From Sinohyriopsis cumingii (lineage: Eukaryota; Mollusca; Bivalvia; Unionida; Unionidae): 64,000 nucleotides of DNA. The stretch lies in NCBI GenBank assembly GCA_028554795.2, contig CM068825.1, positions 95,290,951 to 95,354,950 of the forward strand. Direction: 5' to 3'. Each line of letters begins with the position of its first letter. Within the stretch, counting starts at the first letter, position 1. The notes below the pieces were generated by a model, which was given only the letters and a program-made list of their open reading frames with translations, ran no database searches and was not told the origin of the DNA. Below, piece after piece: positions 11,536 to 21,968 of this stretch. A program made the position numbers and the translations under genes.

Positions 11536-11793
11536 TCACTTTGCATACTTTCTTCTCTTTCCTTTTTGTGTCTTTGTTACATGAAATTCCCGGAGCAAAA
11601 ACTGCGGTAAAGCTTCTTCAGGTTCCCATGTAGTCTTGGGGAAGTCTTGCCATTTAACCCTATAAACACGCTTGCCACGATGCCGACTACAGGCTAGAAT
11701 TTCATCAACATCCAGTAAAGTTAGGTTCTTTCGCATTAGAATGTGTGGTATCGGGGAGCTGTGTTTCTCCACATGTGTTCTTTCTGTCAACAC
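11536..11793 (-). pseudogene. Chromodomain-bearing C-terminus of a retroelement integrase (remnant)
   Basis: An open frame of 85 codons with no ATG at its start. It begins at a GTG and stays open about ten more codons upstream, to a TAA. It reads as a chromodomain: LLDVDEILACSRHRGKRVYR, then VKWQDFPKTTWEPEEAL, matching the general pattern VEKIL..R..G...YLVKWKGY....TWEP, followed by a basic tail KGKRRKYAK. In chromoviruses this domain sits at the integrase C-terminus and steers insertion towards marked chromatin. Everything upstream in pol is missing, so this is a remnant unless it is expressed alone. About 790 bases separate it from the 3' LTR. Confidence 0.82.
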
Positions 11794-11984
11794 AAGGGTG
11801 ATTTGCAGCCTTGCTCTCGGTTCTTGTTAGTGGCCTGGCTTTAAGAAACCGTTATTAGCCATTGTACATGTCTCCCTCATTTCTTCCTTGGTGTTGTTTC
11901 TTTCGTTCCGTATGGGTTATCATTTTGTCTGTTTTCCGTTGATACACTGAGTGTAGGTCCTTGTTCCAGTGTTCGATATTGCTT

Positions 11985-12190
11985 TTTGTTTTTCTGTTAA
12001 GAGGTCCTTGCATATGTATTATCCATGTTCAGTTCATAGTCCTTTATCGTTTCCTGGTTGTCAACAATTTTTCTTTTTTTTTTATGTCTAGTTTTGTTAA
12101 TGATTTTTTTTTTTTTTTTTTTTTGTTAAGAAGTCCATGCAATAGTGTTGTCCGTGTTCAGATCATAGTCCTTTATCGTTTCCTGTTTTT
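11985..12190. repeat. Internal direct repeat inside the LTR element
   Basis: A block of about 65 bases occurs twice, near 11992-12056 and 12123-12187. Both carry CATAGTCCTTTATCGTTTCC and TGTTAAGAGGTCC/TGTTAAGAAGTCC. The copies are separated by T-rich tracts (T runs at 12068-12079, 12107-12123 and 12186-12199). The 104-residue plus-strand frame across this region is an artefact of T runs. The duplication lies between the gag-like start and the chromodomain remnant, where the main deletion must have happened. Confidence 0.7.
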
Positions 12191-12213
12191 TTTTTTTTTA
12201 TTATTTGATCCAT

Positions 12214-12303
12214 TCATTTTCCCACTGCTGCGGCTAGTTGTTCTTGGCTTCCATCACCAGAAAAAGGTGGCATGAGACTGAAATCCATGCAGCTTCTATC
12301 CAT
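12214..12303 (-). pseudogene. Gag-like start fragment (29 codons)
   Basis: A short minus-strand frame starts with ATG at 12303, contains SLMPPFSGDGSQEQL, and stops at TGA after 29 codons. A PPFSGD-type stretch near the start is familiar from retroelement Gag proteins. It lies about 250 bases inside the 5' LTR, where gag is expected. It ends just before the T-rich duplicated block, so gag is truncated here. Too short for a firm family call. Confidence 0.45.
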
Positions 12304-12545
12304 TTTGATGCAGTAAAATCACAAGAATCAAAGGCACATATAGATCTCTAATGACAAATTTTTACCTGACAGATCACTTCGTAAAATTGTAGAATAAAGT
12401 GTAAAGAAAGGTCCTAAAGATGAATATACAAAAATTTTGCTACTTAACTTTCATATGGAGTCAGCACAGTCTAAAATAAACTAGAATTCCCCAAAATCCA
12501 GTAAAAGTTTCAGAATACAATTTAACACAACATTTCCATTTTAAA

Positions 12546-12555
12546 TTCTCCACCA
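12546..12555 (-). other. Primer-binding-site candidate
   Basis: On the minus strand, 3 nt after the 5' LTR ends in CTACTACA, the sequence TGGTGGAGAA appears. The leading TGG pairs with the CCA end of a tRNA, so the primer tRNA would end in TTCTCCACCA. I cannot name the tRNA. Confidence 0.6.
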
Positions 12556-12558
12556 AAC

Positions 12559-13389
12559 TGTAGTAGCGCCTTTCTGATGTCACTGCGCTATGGGGAATTA
12601 GTCACAAGCAAGAGGGTTTCTTCTTTTTCTACCTTTAATGATGTATGTTGCCCCTAGTTCTTCATGCTGACTCCCTGCACTATGTTTGACCTGGTTATTT
12701 AAACAATCCTAGCGGACTTCAGAGAAAACATTCCCTGAAGACCTATTCTAAACTAATATTCTGGTCTGATTGTGTTAGGTGCAGACCCTTTATCTAACTC
12801 TAATCTACATATCACAATGCACAGAATCTAAATTTTGTAATCCAAAATAAAGCCATATATGTACTCTCCATACACACTCTTTTTCCACTGATGCTGTGTG
12901 TTAGAATTTACAAAAATATTATTTTGAATATGAAATTACTTGTAAACTTTATCCTTTTGAGCAAATTACTTCAAAATTAAACTATAACTACTCAACTCTA
13001 TTTTAAGCACTTTATACCTACTAAAAGAGATTCAAATTTCCCTTCAAATGGTCACTAATTTTAATGTTTAAGCATTATGGCAAACTTGCTATAATTGATT
13101 TTAATTAGCTTTACAAACACATCTTCCAACTGTTCTACTGACTCCTTTGTTTCAATTTCTCTGGACTGTAACTTGACACCATAGCATTTGAATAGCTGCT
13201 GGTAACCTAGTATTGACCCCAAATCTCTGCCTCTAAATCTGACAGTGACTGTAGAGTTACTCTATCATAGACATACTGTTATTAAATTTATGTAGAGAAT
13301 TTAGAAAATCTATACACAAATATATCTTTCCTTCTAAAACTAATATAAATACCATAGCACCTGAAATAACTAAATTTAGCCCTATAATA
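12559..13389 (-). repeat. 5' LTR of the element
   Basis: Upstream LTR in minus-strand sense, 831 bases, bounded on the host side by AAAC at 13390-13393. An AATAAA-like run (AAAATAAAGCC) occurs on the plus strand only. I see no certain TATA box or polyadenylation signal in the minus sense. Confidence 0.88.
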
Positions 13390-13684
13390 AAACACCATGT
13401 TTATAAAATCATCCATTCAGGAGGAAGATCAATAACAAGATTTTCAAGACAACCACTGTGGCGGCCATACTGGATGTCTAAGCACCACCATTTTCATTTA
13501 GAATAAGGTACTAACATGATGAATAAAAGTAGTCTTTAGACCTTGTTATGATAGTGTATGTAAATTTTCATGGCAATCCTTCAAGTTGTTCAGTAGGCAT
13601 ATCAATAACAAATCTGTACTAATGGCTGGATGGACAACAGACAACATACCATCCAGCATGCTCTCCTGATCTATGACTAAAAAC
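13390..13684 (+). repeat. Array H, right part with family tail
   Basis: The interrupted unit resumes (AACACCATGTTTATAAAATC, CATCCATTCAGGAGGA, CAAGATTTTCAAGACAACCA, GGCGGCCATACTGGATGTC). It is followed by the family's tail: TTTTCATGGCAATCC, AATAACAAATCTGTACTAAT, GGATGGACAACAGACAAC and CTGATCTATGAC. The tail motifs match those closing the loci at 23.2, 38.0, 41.7 and 56.8 kb. Confidence 0.82.
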
Positions 13685-13686
13685 TA

Positions 13687-15475
13687 CAGTGTGACCCTGT
13701 TACAGCACACTCCGTTATAACATGAATCTGGATATAACAGTTATGGTGTGGCTCCCGATATTTTATATACATGTATTTTTCTTGTACATCCAAACAATTC
13801 TTTCTTAAAAGAAAGAAAAAATGTAAAAAGTTTATTATCATTTTGGAGAAGAGATTGCGAACGAATAATACATGACGATCATGGCATGACTTCTGAAATT
13901 TTATGTATTTTTCTCGTACACGAAAAACAATTCTTTCTTAAAAGAAAGAAAAAAATGTAAAAAGTTTATTATCATTTTGGAGAAGAGATCGCGAACAAAT
14001 AATACATGACGATCGTGGCATGGCTTCTGAAATTTTATATGTATTTTTCTCGTACACGAAAAAAATAGTTCTTTCTTCTTAAAAGTACAAAAAATAATGT
14101 AAAAAGCTTATTCTGTGATTGCATAGGGCTTCTCCAATGTCGCAAACTGTGATTTGTTTTTCCTTATTGGCAGAAAAATATACCATCTGGTGATTTTTTT
14201 TATTATTGATGACATTGTTGGCTGTTTAAACTTGTATATAACCATTGTTTTGGAGAGGAGATATTCAGAAACCCCATGAAAGGAAGCCGTAAACTCAATA
14301 TAAAATGCACTGAAATTTATCTATTGTTACATAAACAAATTCTTTGTCCATATTGATAAACCATCTTAAAGTGCATGAGATCAACCAGACGAGGCAATAT
14401 CTCGGATTTTAGGCACTTGTTGGTCTATTCAATAGGCAGGGAGGAACAGTGTCTACAATCGACCAAATGACAGCCAATTCCTTTTTAAAAAATGAACACA
14501 GATAAAGTAGTTTGCTGAATTTTAAAGAAAACATCACCTTTGAAGCACCTGTTGTGATGAAAATGTACTAAGCAAATGGAGAAAAAAAAAGTTTTAATCA
14601 TGTAATACACTTATTTGAAATTGCCGCCACAATAAGAAACGAGCATTTGTTTGGTTCTCCAAAGCTGTCCTTTAGCGGTGACTTCAATAACGTATGCACC
14701 CTTCATCAAAGAAAGCCAACTACAATCTTCAGTAAAAACAGAGAACCTTTCTTCAAAGGAAGTCAGTGCCAAACTTAAATAAAATCAATGGAATCTGATG
14801 GATTTTCTTTTCCATTTTTCAACATGACTGGAACACATTTACTGTGCTGTACAAATTTCCTTTCTGCAGCAAAAAATTTGATGCTTATGAATGCTACCAA
14901 CGGCAGCTTAAAACACAAACTAACTTTTACCAATTTGTGACTTACTGAAAATGAAATGTGCTTCATCATTCGTTACGTGATTGTGCTATGTTTTTCCTCT
15001 GAATTCAGACCTATATGACCTGTGACAAAATTATTCATTATTTTAAATGTCTGTGTGCATAGTTTCATTGTATTGTTAATTCAATGTATGTGATGAGATT
15101 CACGGGTGAGTACACGGTGTTGATACTCTAGTCATGCTATACATGTATATATAAACAGTATACACGTGTATGTACCAATCTTTGGTTCTATGACTAAAGC
15201 AAAATATTACATATGCCTTCTCTGTTTTCACTACAGGTGTATTTCTCATTTAATATGCATTGATTTAAAATGGTAACTGTGCCAATGAAGCACGTATTTT
15301 ACTGCCTGCATTTATTACCAACCCCCCAACCCATCCACCCTTGCAAATTTTTTGGGGTACATGCATCATTTTCTTCAGCTAACTGACCTGGTTGCTTATA
15401 CAGTAACACAGTTTGGTCTATAACATGGTCGGGTTCTATGGCTCCCAACAACCGTGTTATAGCAGGGTCACACTG
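13687..15475. mobile_element. TA-flanked 1.8-kb element with Tc1/mariner (pogo)-type ends
   Basis: The left end CAGTGTGACCCTGTTACAGC and the inverted right end (CAGTGTGACCCTGCTATAAC on the other strand) form terminal inverted repeats. TA dinucleotides lie outside at 13685-13686 and 15476-15477. TA duplication with CAG-starting ends suits pogo/Tigger-like members of Tc1/mariner. The 1789-base body has no transposase frame; the longest, 64 residues on minus at 14775-14969, is featureless. It is non-autonomous and carries an internal tandem repeat at 13745-14110. Confidence 0.72.
13745..14110. repeat. 134-bp tandem repeat, about 3 units, with hairpin
   Basis: The ATGTAAAAAGTTTATTATC block recurs at 13821 and 13955, a period of 134, and in altered form at 14097. 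Each unit has ATACATGACGATC, a TATTTTTCTCGTACACGAAA-like block and the near-perfect hairpin TTCTTTCTTAAAAGAAAGAA (9-bp arms). The array lies just inside the left end of the TA-flanked element and is part of it. Confidence 0.8.
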
Positions 15476-15477
15476 TA

Positions 15478-17239
15478 CCTAGTAACTCAACTTCTTTCAA
15501 ATATGTTATAGAAAATGCAGAATGTTTTTACTTGTACCTGCAAATAGATTTTTCGCATCAAAATATTCGCTCCTATTTATATCCAATAGAAAGGAACATT
15601 ATATGGTAAATGTGTCTCTATAATATTTCACTTTCAGAGTTAAAATTTATGCCTCAATGTCTTTGCTGCAAAACAATGCCTTGGAATTTATATCACTTGA
15701 TAAACATTGTAGGAGACAAGACACATATTTGAACATGTCAAACCACCAATGACTTCCTGTAAAACCAATAAAAAATCCAATTAATGCAATAAGACCCTCC
15801 AACAATTAAAATACCATTTCTATACTTGTATTGACACCCCCACAAATTGGGATCTAAAAACAGCCATTAATACACCTGTAAGGCTTGAGCTGACAATCCA
15901 AAAACTTGAAACCATTTTAAATCACTCCCTAAAGTACTTAACTGATCCAACATTTTGTTTCATTTGATCAAGAACTCAATTGTAATTCAGTATCAGCAAC
16001 AGCTTGGAGAGGTATTGATTGATGCTGGCAGGGAAATTGATAGCATACAAATTAGGTTGTTAAATCAATCAGTTCCCCACCAAATGCTTTATCTAGGGAT
16101 CTTTCATTACCCAACCATTGTTAAAAAATATAAATGACATTACCTATTCACAGTTCTCACTAAATGTGTTTTTCTGTTCTAAAGAAGTTGAATACCTAAT
16201 AGCAAAAAGAACAAATACAATATAATGGATTATATGACAGAATTTGATGGAAATGATTACCAAAAATAATCAGTGGTTATGGATATTACAGATACATGTA
16301 CTAAAATTGGTAGCTATGGCCAAGGAATTGTCAAAAATGTCATACCCAACACCAGTTTATAACATCAGAGTATAAGCACAGTGCTGGGAAATGGTCAGAA
16401 ATGCATGATCGATTCAGTTGAAAATCAATCATCCATTGGTCATGTTTGTACTTTTTAGTATCCTAAGTCTGTGAACATGTGCTTGGAGTATTCAACAGTC
16501 ATTCAACAGGGCTGGTACAATTGACATTTACTGCCCAATGCTGAAAGCCCCAGAGAATAATAAGGTAATAGAAAGTATCTATGAAGAAATCAGTCCAACA
16601 GAAAATATTTTTTAAAATTTTTTAGAGATACAGTGGTTAAAATTAAACAAGTTAAATTTTGTTCATTCCTAAACAGGCATTAAAAAAAGATTACAGTTGT
16701 ATCAAAAATTATAATTAAGGTTATAAAAGAATAACCAATCATCAATCAAATGAATTACTGATAATAGACAAACCGTTAGTTAAAAGTAAAGGACTAGGCT
16801 GCATTAATAAATTAGGTCTCCATTACTTTGATGCAATGATCATATCCTCACAAGTCTGATTTATTCAAGTCCCTTAGGTGACTATACATGCAATTTTATT
16901 GACAAAAGGATTCATTTTGATAGCTAATATACTCCAACCAAAATAATGACATCATCCATACATTGTCACACACAGCATTTAAACAGATAAACAAGAGCAA
17001 CATCAATGGTACATATGCCTGCCCAATATTTAATACTCTTCTATGCAGGCAATAGTAGACTGTAATTGACTCAGGATATTACAGGTCAATGGGTTTCTAT
17101 GACATTGACATTTTGTCAAGGTATGCATCGCTGAACTAAACTTAATGTGCAGAAACAACTGTTTCCTTGATTGAAGTTCAACTGACCCATCAAGTTCAGT
17201 TGCAGTCTGTGATTTAAAACTATTTGGAAACCATTTTTC
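15478..17239. other. No gene seen
   Basis: AT-rich and probably the intron following the kindlin exon. I looked on the minus strand for the next conserved kindlin blocks and saw none. Confidence 0.45.
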
Positions 17240-17775
17240 TTCTTTTAGTTAGTGATTCTGACCTTTGGACTCCAGTAAAAAATCAGCTTCTTCCTTACTT
17301 CAAACACAAACAACCAAACAGTTTCATCTAGGTATGTGCTAGAGATATATTACTAATGATGCAGAAAGTATTTTTATTCTTTCAGTCACAGTAACCTTGA
17401 CCTCATCTTGACCCCAAATGAAATAGGCATCTTCCTTACCTGGAGTACAAGCCATCCATACACCCAATCTATGGTGCAGAAATAATTTTTCTTCTCTGTA
17501 ACAGTCTAACTTGAACTTTGACCTTTTGACTCCAAAATTAGTAGGTGCTTCCTTATCCCAAGTGCAAGTCATCCACAAGGTTTGGTAACTGCTAACAACA
17601 GACAACCAAACTTCTTTTTTTAGTTCAAGGTAACCTTTTTTTGCCTCATATTGATAGGGTTCAGTTGCAAACACAGTGTTCGGTAATTGATGAAAGTACA
17701 CAACTCAAGTTATTGCATATAAATGAAATTAGTAACATGGATGGATGGATGGACAGTTGCCAGTCAGAAAATATA
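17240..17775 (+). repeat. Second array of the 'TTGACCTTTGACC' family, about 4 units
   Basis: Unit starts near 17243, 17383, 17495 and 17620, marked by CAGTAACCTTGACC- and CTTGAACTTTGACC-like blocks plus CTTCCTTACC..AAGTGCAAGTCAT. A GGATGGATGGATGGACAG stretch near 17738 recalls the tail of the other array family. The 120-residue minus frame at 17339-17701 is made of repeat sequence. Confidence 0.68.
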
Positions 17776-17876
17776 ATTATATAATACACTCACCCTTACG
17801 GTGAGCATACAAAATGGCAAAATATCAATAGGAATTATGGAAGATGACAAGAAAAGTCTTTTATTTTAACACTTAC

Positions 17877-18110
17877 CTAATTCTTTACATATTTGAACAA
17901 CAGAAGCAAAAACATTTATCGAGAAGTTAACCCGCATGTCTAGAATTTGCAGGTCTGGAAGCTGAACACGTAGGTTTTTGTGCATAGGTGTAAACTGAAG
18001 CTTGGCATCGGCCTGAACACCATATTGGTCAAGCGTAGCTCGAGACCTGGTCAGCCACATAAGTTTGTCTGGCCACCATAAAGCATGATCTGACCAGTCC
18101 ATTGCAATAT
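17877..18110 (-). CDS. FERMT: Kindlin (fermitin family) exon, F0/F1 FERM region
   Basis: A 234-base exon encoding 77 full codons. Kindlins are FERM-domain adaptors that bind integrin beta tails with talin and activate integrins at focal adhesions. The reading contains [56 protein letters not shown] and QICKEL. The DWSDHALWW and [10 protein letters not shown] blocks match vertebrate kindlin-2 as I remember it and place the exon at the end of F0 and start of F1. On the minus strand the acceptor is TTTGTTTCAG before ATATTGCAATGG, and the donor is GTAAGT after GAATTAG. Two bases complete a codon begun upstream and one base starts the next, so both boundaries are phase 1 and the exon could be skipped in frame. 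An in-frame ATG exists but homology continues upstream, so it is not the start. No neighbouring exon was found. Confidence 0.93.
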
Positions 18111-19143
18111 CTGAAACAAAAACAGAAATATAAGGTTATTATTACAGATCGAAAATGGATTCTTCATATTTTATCATACAACAAGAATCTACTATGGTGA
18201 TGAAGAAGGGCAAGGGATGATGATCATAAACATTTTCATTTTTTTAAATAGATCTATTAATAATGACAAATGGCCAACAAAAATAACCAATATTTATATA
18301 TAATTACACGACTGGCCAATCTACATGAACAAAGTCCTTTACCATCAAGGGACCTATGACAAATGGTTCCGACAACTCTTTGCAGTATACAATTTTCCTG
18401 GCATACATTATTTTGCTACAGACAGGATTTTAAAAAAATTAAATCCTCAAGAAGCTTCCATTACAACAGACAACCACAATTCAAAAGGGTTTATTCTACA
18501 CTGACATCATCCAGATTATTTAAATGTAGAAAATGTACATTGCTATGAACTAAGAGCCAACTCAAATACCAATTCATATTTACCTAAACCAATTCAGAGT
18601 GTTCTCAAAAGAGTTTTGCTTTTCTGAAGCCAAACAGTGGAATTCTGTTCCAAGGTCAGTGGACTTATCAAAAGGTTTCAAGAAACTTCTGTCAACATCT
18701 ACAGAAACAGCCCTTGTTTGATTTTGTATAATTCGGTACTACTCTACTTCTTTAAAAGTAATTTCATGTACAAACCTGTAATGTCTCACATAGGTTCACA
18801 AATAATTTTTGTGTAAATCTTGCATGTACTCATCTGCAATGCTTTGTATATATTTCATAGTATTGTAGTAGTAGATCCATCAAAGTTTTTGATAGCATTG
18901 TTCTTTTAAGACACAATTTGTAAAAACTACTTGTACATGTCATTGTAAAAGGGATCATGGTGGTGGTGGTGGTGGTAATAGTAAATTCTCTGCAGTTGTC
19001 AATAACCTCCTTTAATACAGCTCTCTTTTGTTATAATGTCCTTCTTTACAATATGATCCAAGATATTATTCAAGACCACTATGGACCCTGTGACTAAAAT
19101 TAAACAGAGTCAATCTGAATTAATGTTAAATATATTACAATAA
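18111..19143 (-). other. Intron upstream of the kindlin exon; no exon seen
   Basis: Directly after the splice acceptor in gene-reverse order. AT-rich, with a short (TGG)n tract at 18958-18975 and no other recognised feature. The first coding exon of kindlin (start of F0) would lie at higher coordinates but was not found anywhere up to 64000. Confidence 0.5.
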
Positions 19144-19205
19144 GAAGGAGTAGCAATAACAAATCTGTCCTAACTGATGGATGGACAACAGACAATTGTC
19201 TCACA
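19144..19205 (+). repeat. Fragment of the leader/array/tail family (tail only)
   Basis: AGTAGCAATAACAAATCTGT, CCTAACTGATGGATGGACAA and CAGACAATTG match the closing tail of the array loci. No array unit precedes it. The fragment ends shortly before a microsatellite. Confidence 0.6.
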
Positions 19206-19221
19206 TCAGCCAACAATAAAC

Positions 19222-19324
<103 letters not shown>

Positions 19325-19328
19325 GTTA

Positions 19329-19508
19329 TACAGTAGATTCCGGTTAATTGGGACACATCAGGACTCAAACACTTTGATCTAATTAAGTTGCTGCCCCAAT
19401 TATGCAGAGGAATTAAAAAGGTAGACATGTATTTTGTCCTTTAAGATTTGTTTCAAATAAATGGCTGCCCCAATTAAAAAATGGCCCAATTAACTGGAAT
19501 AAACTGTA
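19329..19508. mobile_element. 176-bp pogo-like MITE with TA duplication
   Basis: The element at 19331-19506 is flanked by TA. The left end CAGTAGATTCCGGTTAATTG and the inverted right end CAGTTTATTCCAGTTAATTG match at 16 of 20 positions, and the similarity runs on through GGG. It has no coding capacity. CAG ends and TA target sites suit short derivatives of pogo/Tigger elements. It lies immediately after the microsatellite, so the (TA)n tract may have been the target. Confidence 0.85.
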
Positions 19509-21185
19509 TATACACACACATACACACACACATATATAATTTCATTATTAAAACTTTACTTTAAAAATACCATGAAGTGAAAAAATGTATTTAATTTGCT
19601 TGAACAAAAATTATTACAATACATTTCTGACTGATGTTTCCTATTTCCCAATCCCACCCCACCCCATCCCACTAATTCCTAAATATAATCATACTATATT
19701 GTGGTTAAGTAAATAACGCCATCAGCAGTTATCAACACCACCTACAACAATACAATGAGGATCACTGTAATGTAATCATAATGAGGCTGAGATCTTTCCA
19801 CCTGGGGTGGGTGGGTGGATACATTAGGTGAGTGAAATTCATAGTCTCACTACCGACACAACACTGTATTTGAATTATTTGTATATGAGACGACTGCTCT
19901 TTACTGATCACCCAAATTCAGCTGTGTCTGCATGAGAATAATTTCAATCATATTTTGAGCAACAAAAAGAACAAGGGCATTTCTTCATATTAATATCACT
20001 CCAGAAAATGAAAACCAACTGTAAACTACCTAAAAGATGAAGACCAGAAAGAGTTAGTGGGTGGAGTGATGAGACTAACCCAACTATTAGACCTCCTAGG
20101 CAAATGGAAACACTCATCACTAATGGCTTGTCTGGGAGGTGAATGGAAGCCACTGCTGCCTTTGCCCAGTCAGAGTGGACAATTTCCATGGGAGGACTAG
20201 CTATCCAGAAATGGTGGGTCCCTACATCCCATAGTTATAATTAATATAGGAAGATAGCGAGGAGGGATCTAGTCCATTGAGTACAACCCGACTCCCTATC
20301 ACCATCAGGATTAAAAGGTAACATAGGGGTGGGGGTATCAATCCAAACCCTGTCCCCAGACCAATAATCAAACCCCAGTGACTGATTACTGAGTTCAGTG
20401 ACCAGTGAAGGACTGAGGAGACAAACATTCAAAGCTAAAAAAAGGCAAGTGAAATGCCAAAAATAAGTTCACATGTAAAACTAATATAATGGTATTCAAT
20501 ATGTAGGCTGTGATTAAGGAGACAGACTGGGATCATGTTCTTTTCAATTCTAACCCTACAATACTGAGGAGGGAATAATTAGCTTGGACTGGGAACTCCC
20601 AGAATCAATACATTACCTACTATATTTCAGCAAGTACTGATACATTCCCTTTATTTAAAAAAGGGTGGACTGAACCTAGTGAAACACAATAGTTTTTGTA
20701 TTTCTATATGTGCAAGTGTTGGACAAGTCTGACAATTAAACCACATGACCATGACTGCATCCAGTCCCATAAGAAAAATAATGCCAAACAAGGATAAAAT
20801 CTTGGCCATAAAACAAACAAATGAAACATTAAGTGTGTAGCACCAGACCATCAGTCACATTAAACAGTTGAGGCATTACAGGTATAAATGCCAAGTGCCT
20901 GAATGACCTACTAAAGGCTGATCTATGGCAAATGGGATTTAAGGTCATCAATTGGTAATCTGGAATATCAAACCCCTAAAAGTAACACTGGGAACTAGAC
21001 AAATCTTATTGAAAGGGAAAATCTAGGTTAAGGTATATAATTTTTTGATACAGCCATCAGGTCTATTGAATCCAATATTATCACTGCATATGCAATTGCA
21101 GTATTGCAATTGCAAGTAAGTTAGCTTACTGCATTATCAGCTGATACATGGCATTATAAAATAACAAATATTATATAAAGAATAG
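19509..21185. other. No gene seen; slightly GC-richer patch at 20020-20420
   Basis: Sequence at 20020-20420 is less AT-rich than its surroundings and holds several short minus-strand frames (up to 81 codons near 19944-20189), none with a recognisable domain. A G-rich run GGGGTGGGTGGGTGG occurs at 19804-19818. I cannot tell whether this patch is an old element fragment or unique intron. Confidence 0.4.
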
Positions 21186-21398
21186 CATATGCACTAGCTT
21201 ATAAGTCCAACTGCTTACTGCACAGACCCAGGTCTGCTGGCAAAAAATGCCCCATCAGATCTGGGTCTGTGCAGTTTGCTATGAGTAATCAATAGAACAA
21301 ACAAAACATACCCTGATCTGCAGGGGCATTATGCTACAGTAGATTGGGATCTTTGTTGTTTGTAGTTTGACTCAACTTATAAAAGAAGATATATACGG
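21186..21398. mobile_element. Palindromic MITE family P, copy 1
   Basis: Both ends carry inverted versions of CTTATAAGTCCAACTGC: left near 21198, right as GTTTGACTCAACTTATAA near 21365. Inside, an inverted pair CTGCACAGACCCAGGTCTGC / CAGATCTGGGTCTGTGCAG (21219-21282) could fold into a long stem. Other copies lie near 25.8, 32.6, 40.8, 44.4 and 51.6-51.9 kb. There is no coding capacity. The superfamily is unassigned and the edges are approximate. Confidence 0.75.
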
Positions 21399-21659
21399 CA
21401 AGCAAGTCTTGTCCACAAATTTCATCTAATTCATGAATCCTATGATTTTTAGGAAATGAGTCTGTCGTGCAGTGAATGTTGTATGATGAAACATCCTGAC
21501 CATGTCAACTACACTTTTTATCGCTGACTGGGGTTCATGAAATGCAATTCACATCTTCGATCACAGACCTCCTCATGACCCTGTGACAACTGAGTTTCTG
21601 CCTATACCTTACATTTTCAATACAGTCACCTAATCCTACAATGCAGATTTCCACCCACA

Positions 21660-21845
21660 TAGTTATGTAGTTGGCAATGGTTGCAGAGGAATGCCAAGGT
21701 CAGATGAAGCAGGAGTAAGTTTCTTAAATAAAATGAAGAAAAAGACTAACAAACAGATAGCTTCATTTCATTAAAGAGATTTCTCTCTATTTCATCTGAT
21801 TTTGGCATTCTTCAGCTGCCATTCAAGCTACTGAAATGTATGTCA
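21660..21845. repeat. Repeat Q, copy 1
   Basis: Shares TTTCTTAAATAAAATGAA, CTAACAAACAGATAGCTT and TTGGCATTCTTCAGCTGCCA-like blocks, in the same order, with 55720-55890. Similarity is moderate and the edges are unclear. No terminal repeats were found. Confidence 0.55.
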
Positions 21846-21968
21846 ACAGAACTTAAAGAGTCTACTTTCTTGTCAGACTAACATTAGGAAAAAAACATCT
21901 GCTTAAGCACCGTCTGAATTAGAACAGTTCTACTTTAATCCATGGAATAGCATCATTATGGCCTGCCA

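Larger units (their letters stand above)
9916..13389 (-). mobile_element. Internally deleted Ty3/gypsy-type (chromovirus-like) LTR retrotransposon
   Basis: A 3474-base element with two 831-base direct terminal repeats (9916-10746 and 12559-13389). They are identical in length and, as far as I read, in sequence. It is flanked by the 4-bp target duplication AAAC (9912-9915, 13390-13393). Read on the minus strand, the LTRs run TATTATAG...CTACTACA, a TA...CA variant of the usual TG...CA. A primer-binding-like site (TGGTGGAGAA) lies 3 nt inside the 5' LTR. A purine-rich tract (GGGCCGGAGGGACA) abuts the 3' LTR. The 1.8-kb interior keeps only a gag-like start and a chromodomain end. Protease, reverse transcriptase, RNase H and the integrase core are absent, so it is non-autonomous. 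Confidence 0.9.

Noticed and set aside
11961..12275. 104-codon plus-strand frame rich in Phe
   Set aside because: It is produced by T runs and a duplicated block inside the LTR element, on the strand opposite to the element's coding sense.
17339..17701. 120-codon minus-strand frame next to the kindlin exon
   Set aside because: It consists of 125-150-bp repeat units of the TTGACCTTTGACC family. It has no kindlin similarity and no good splice sites.
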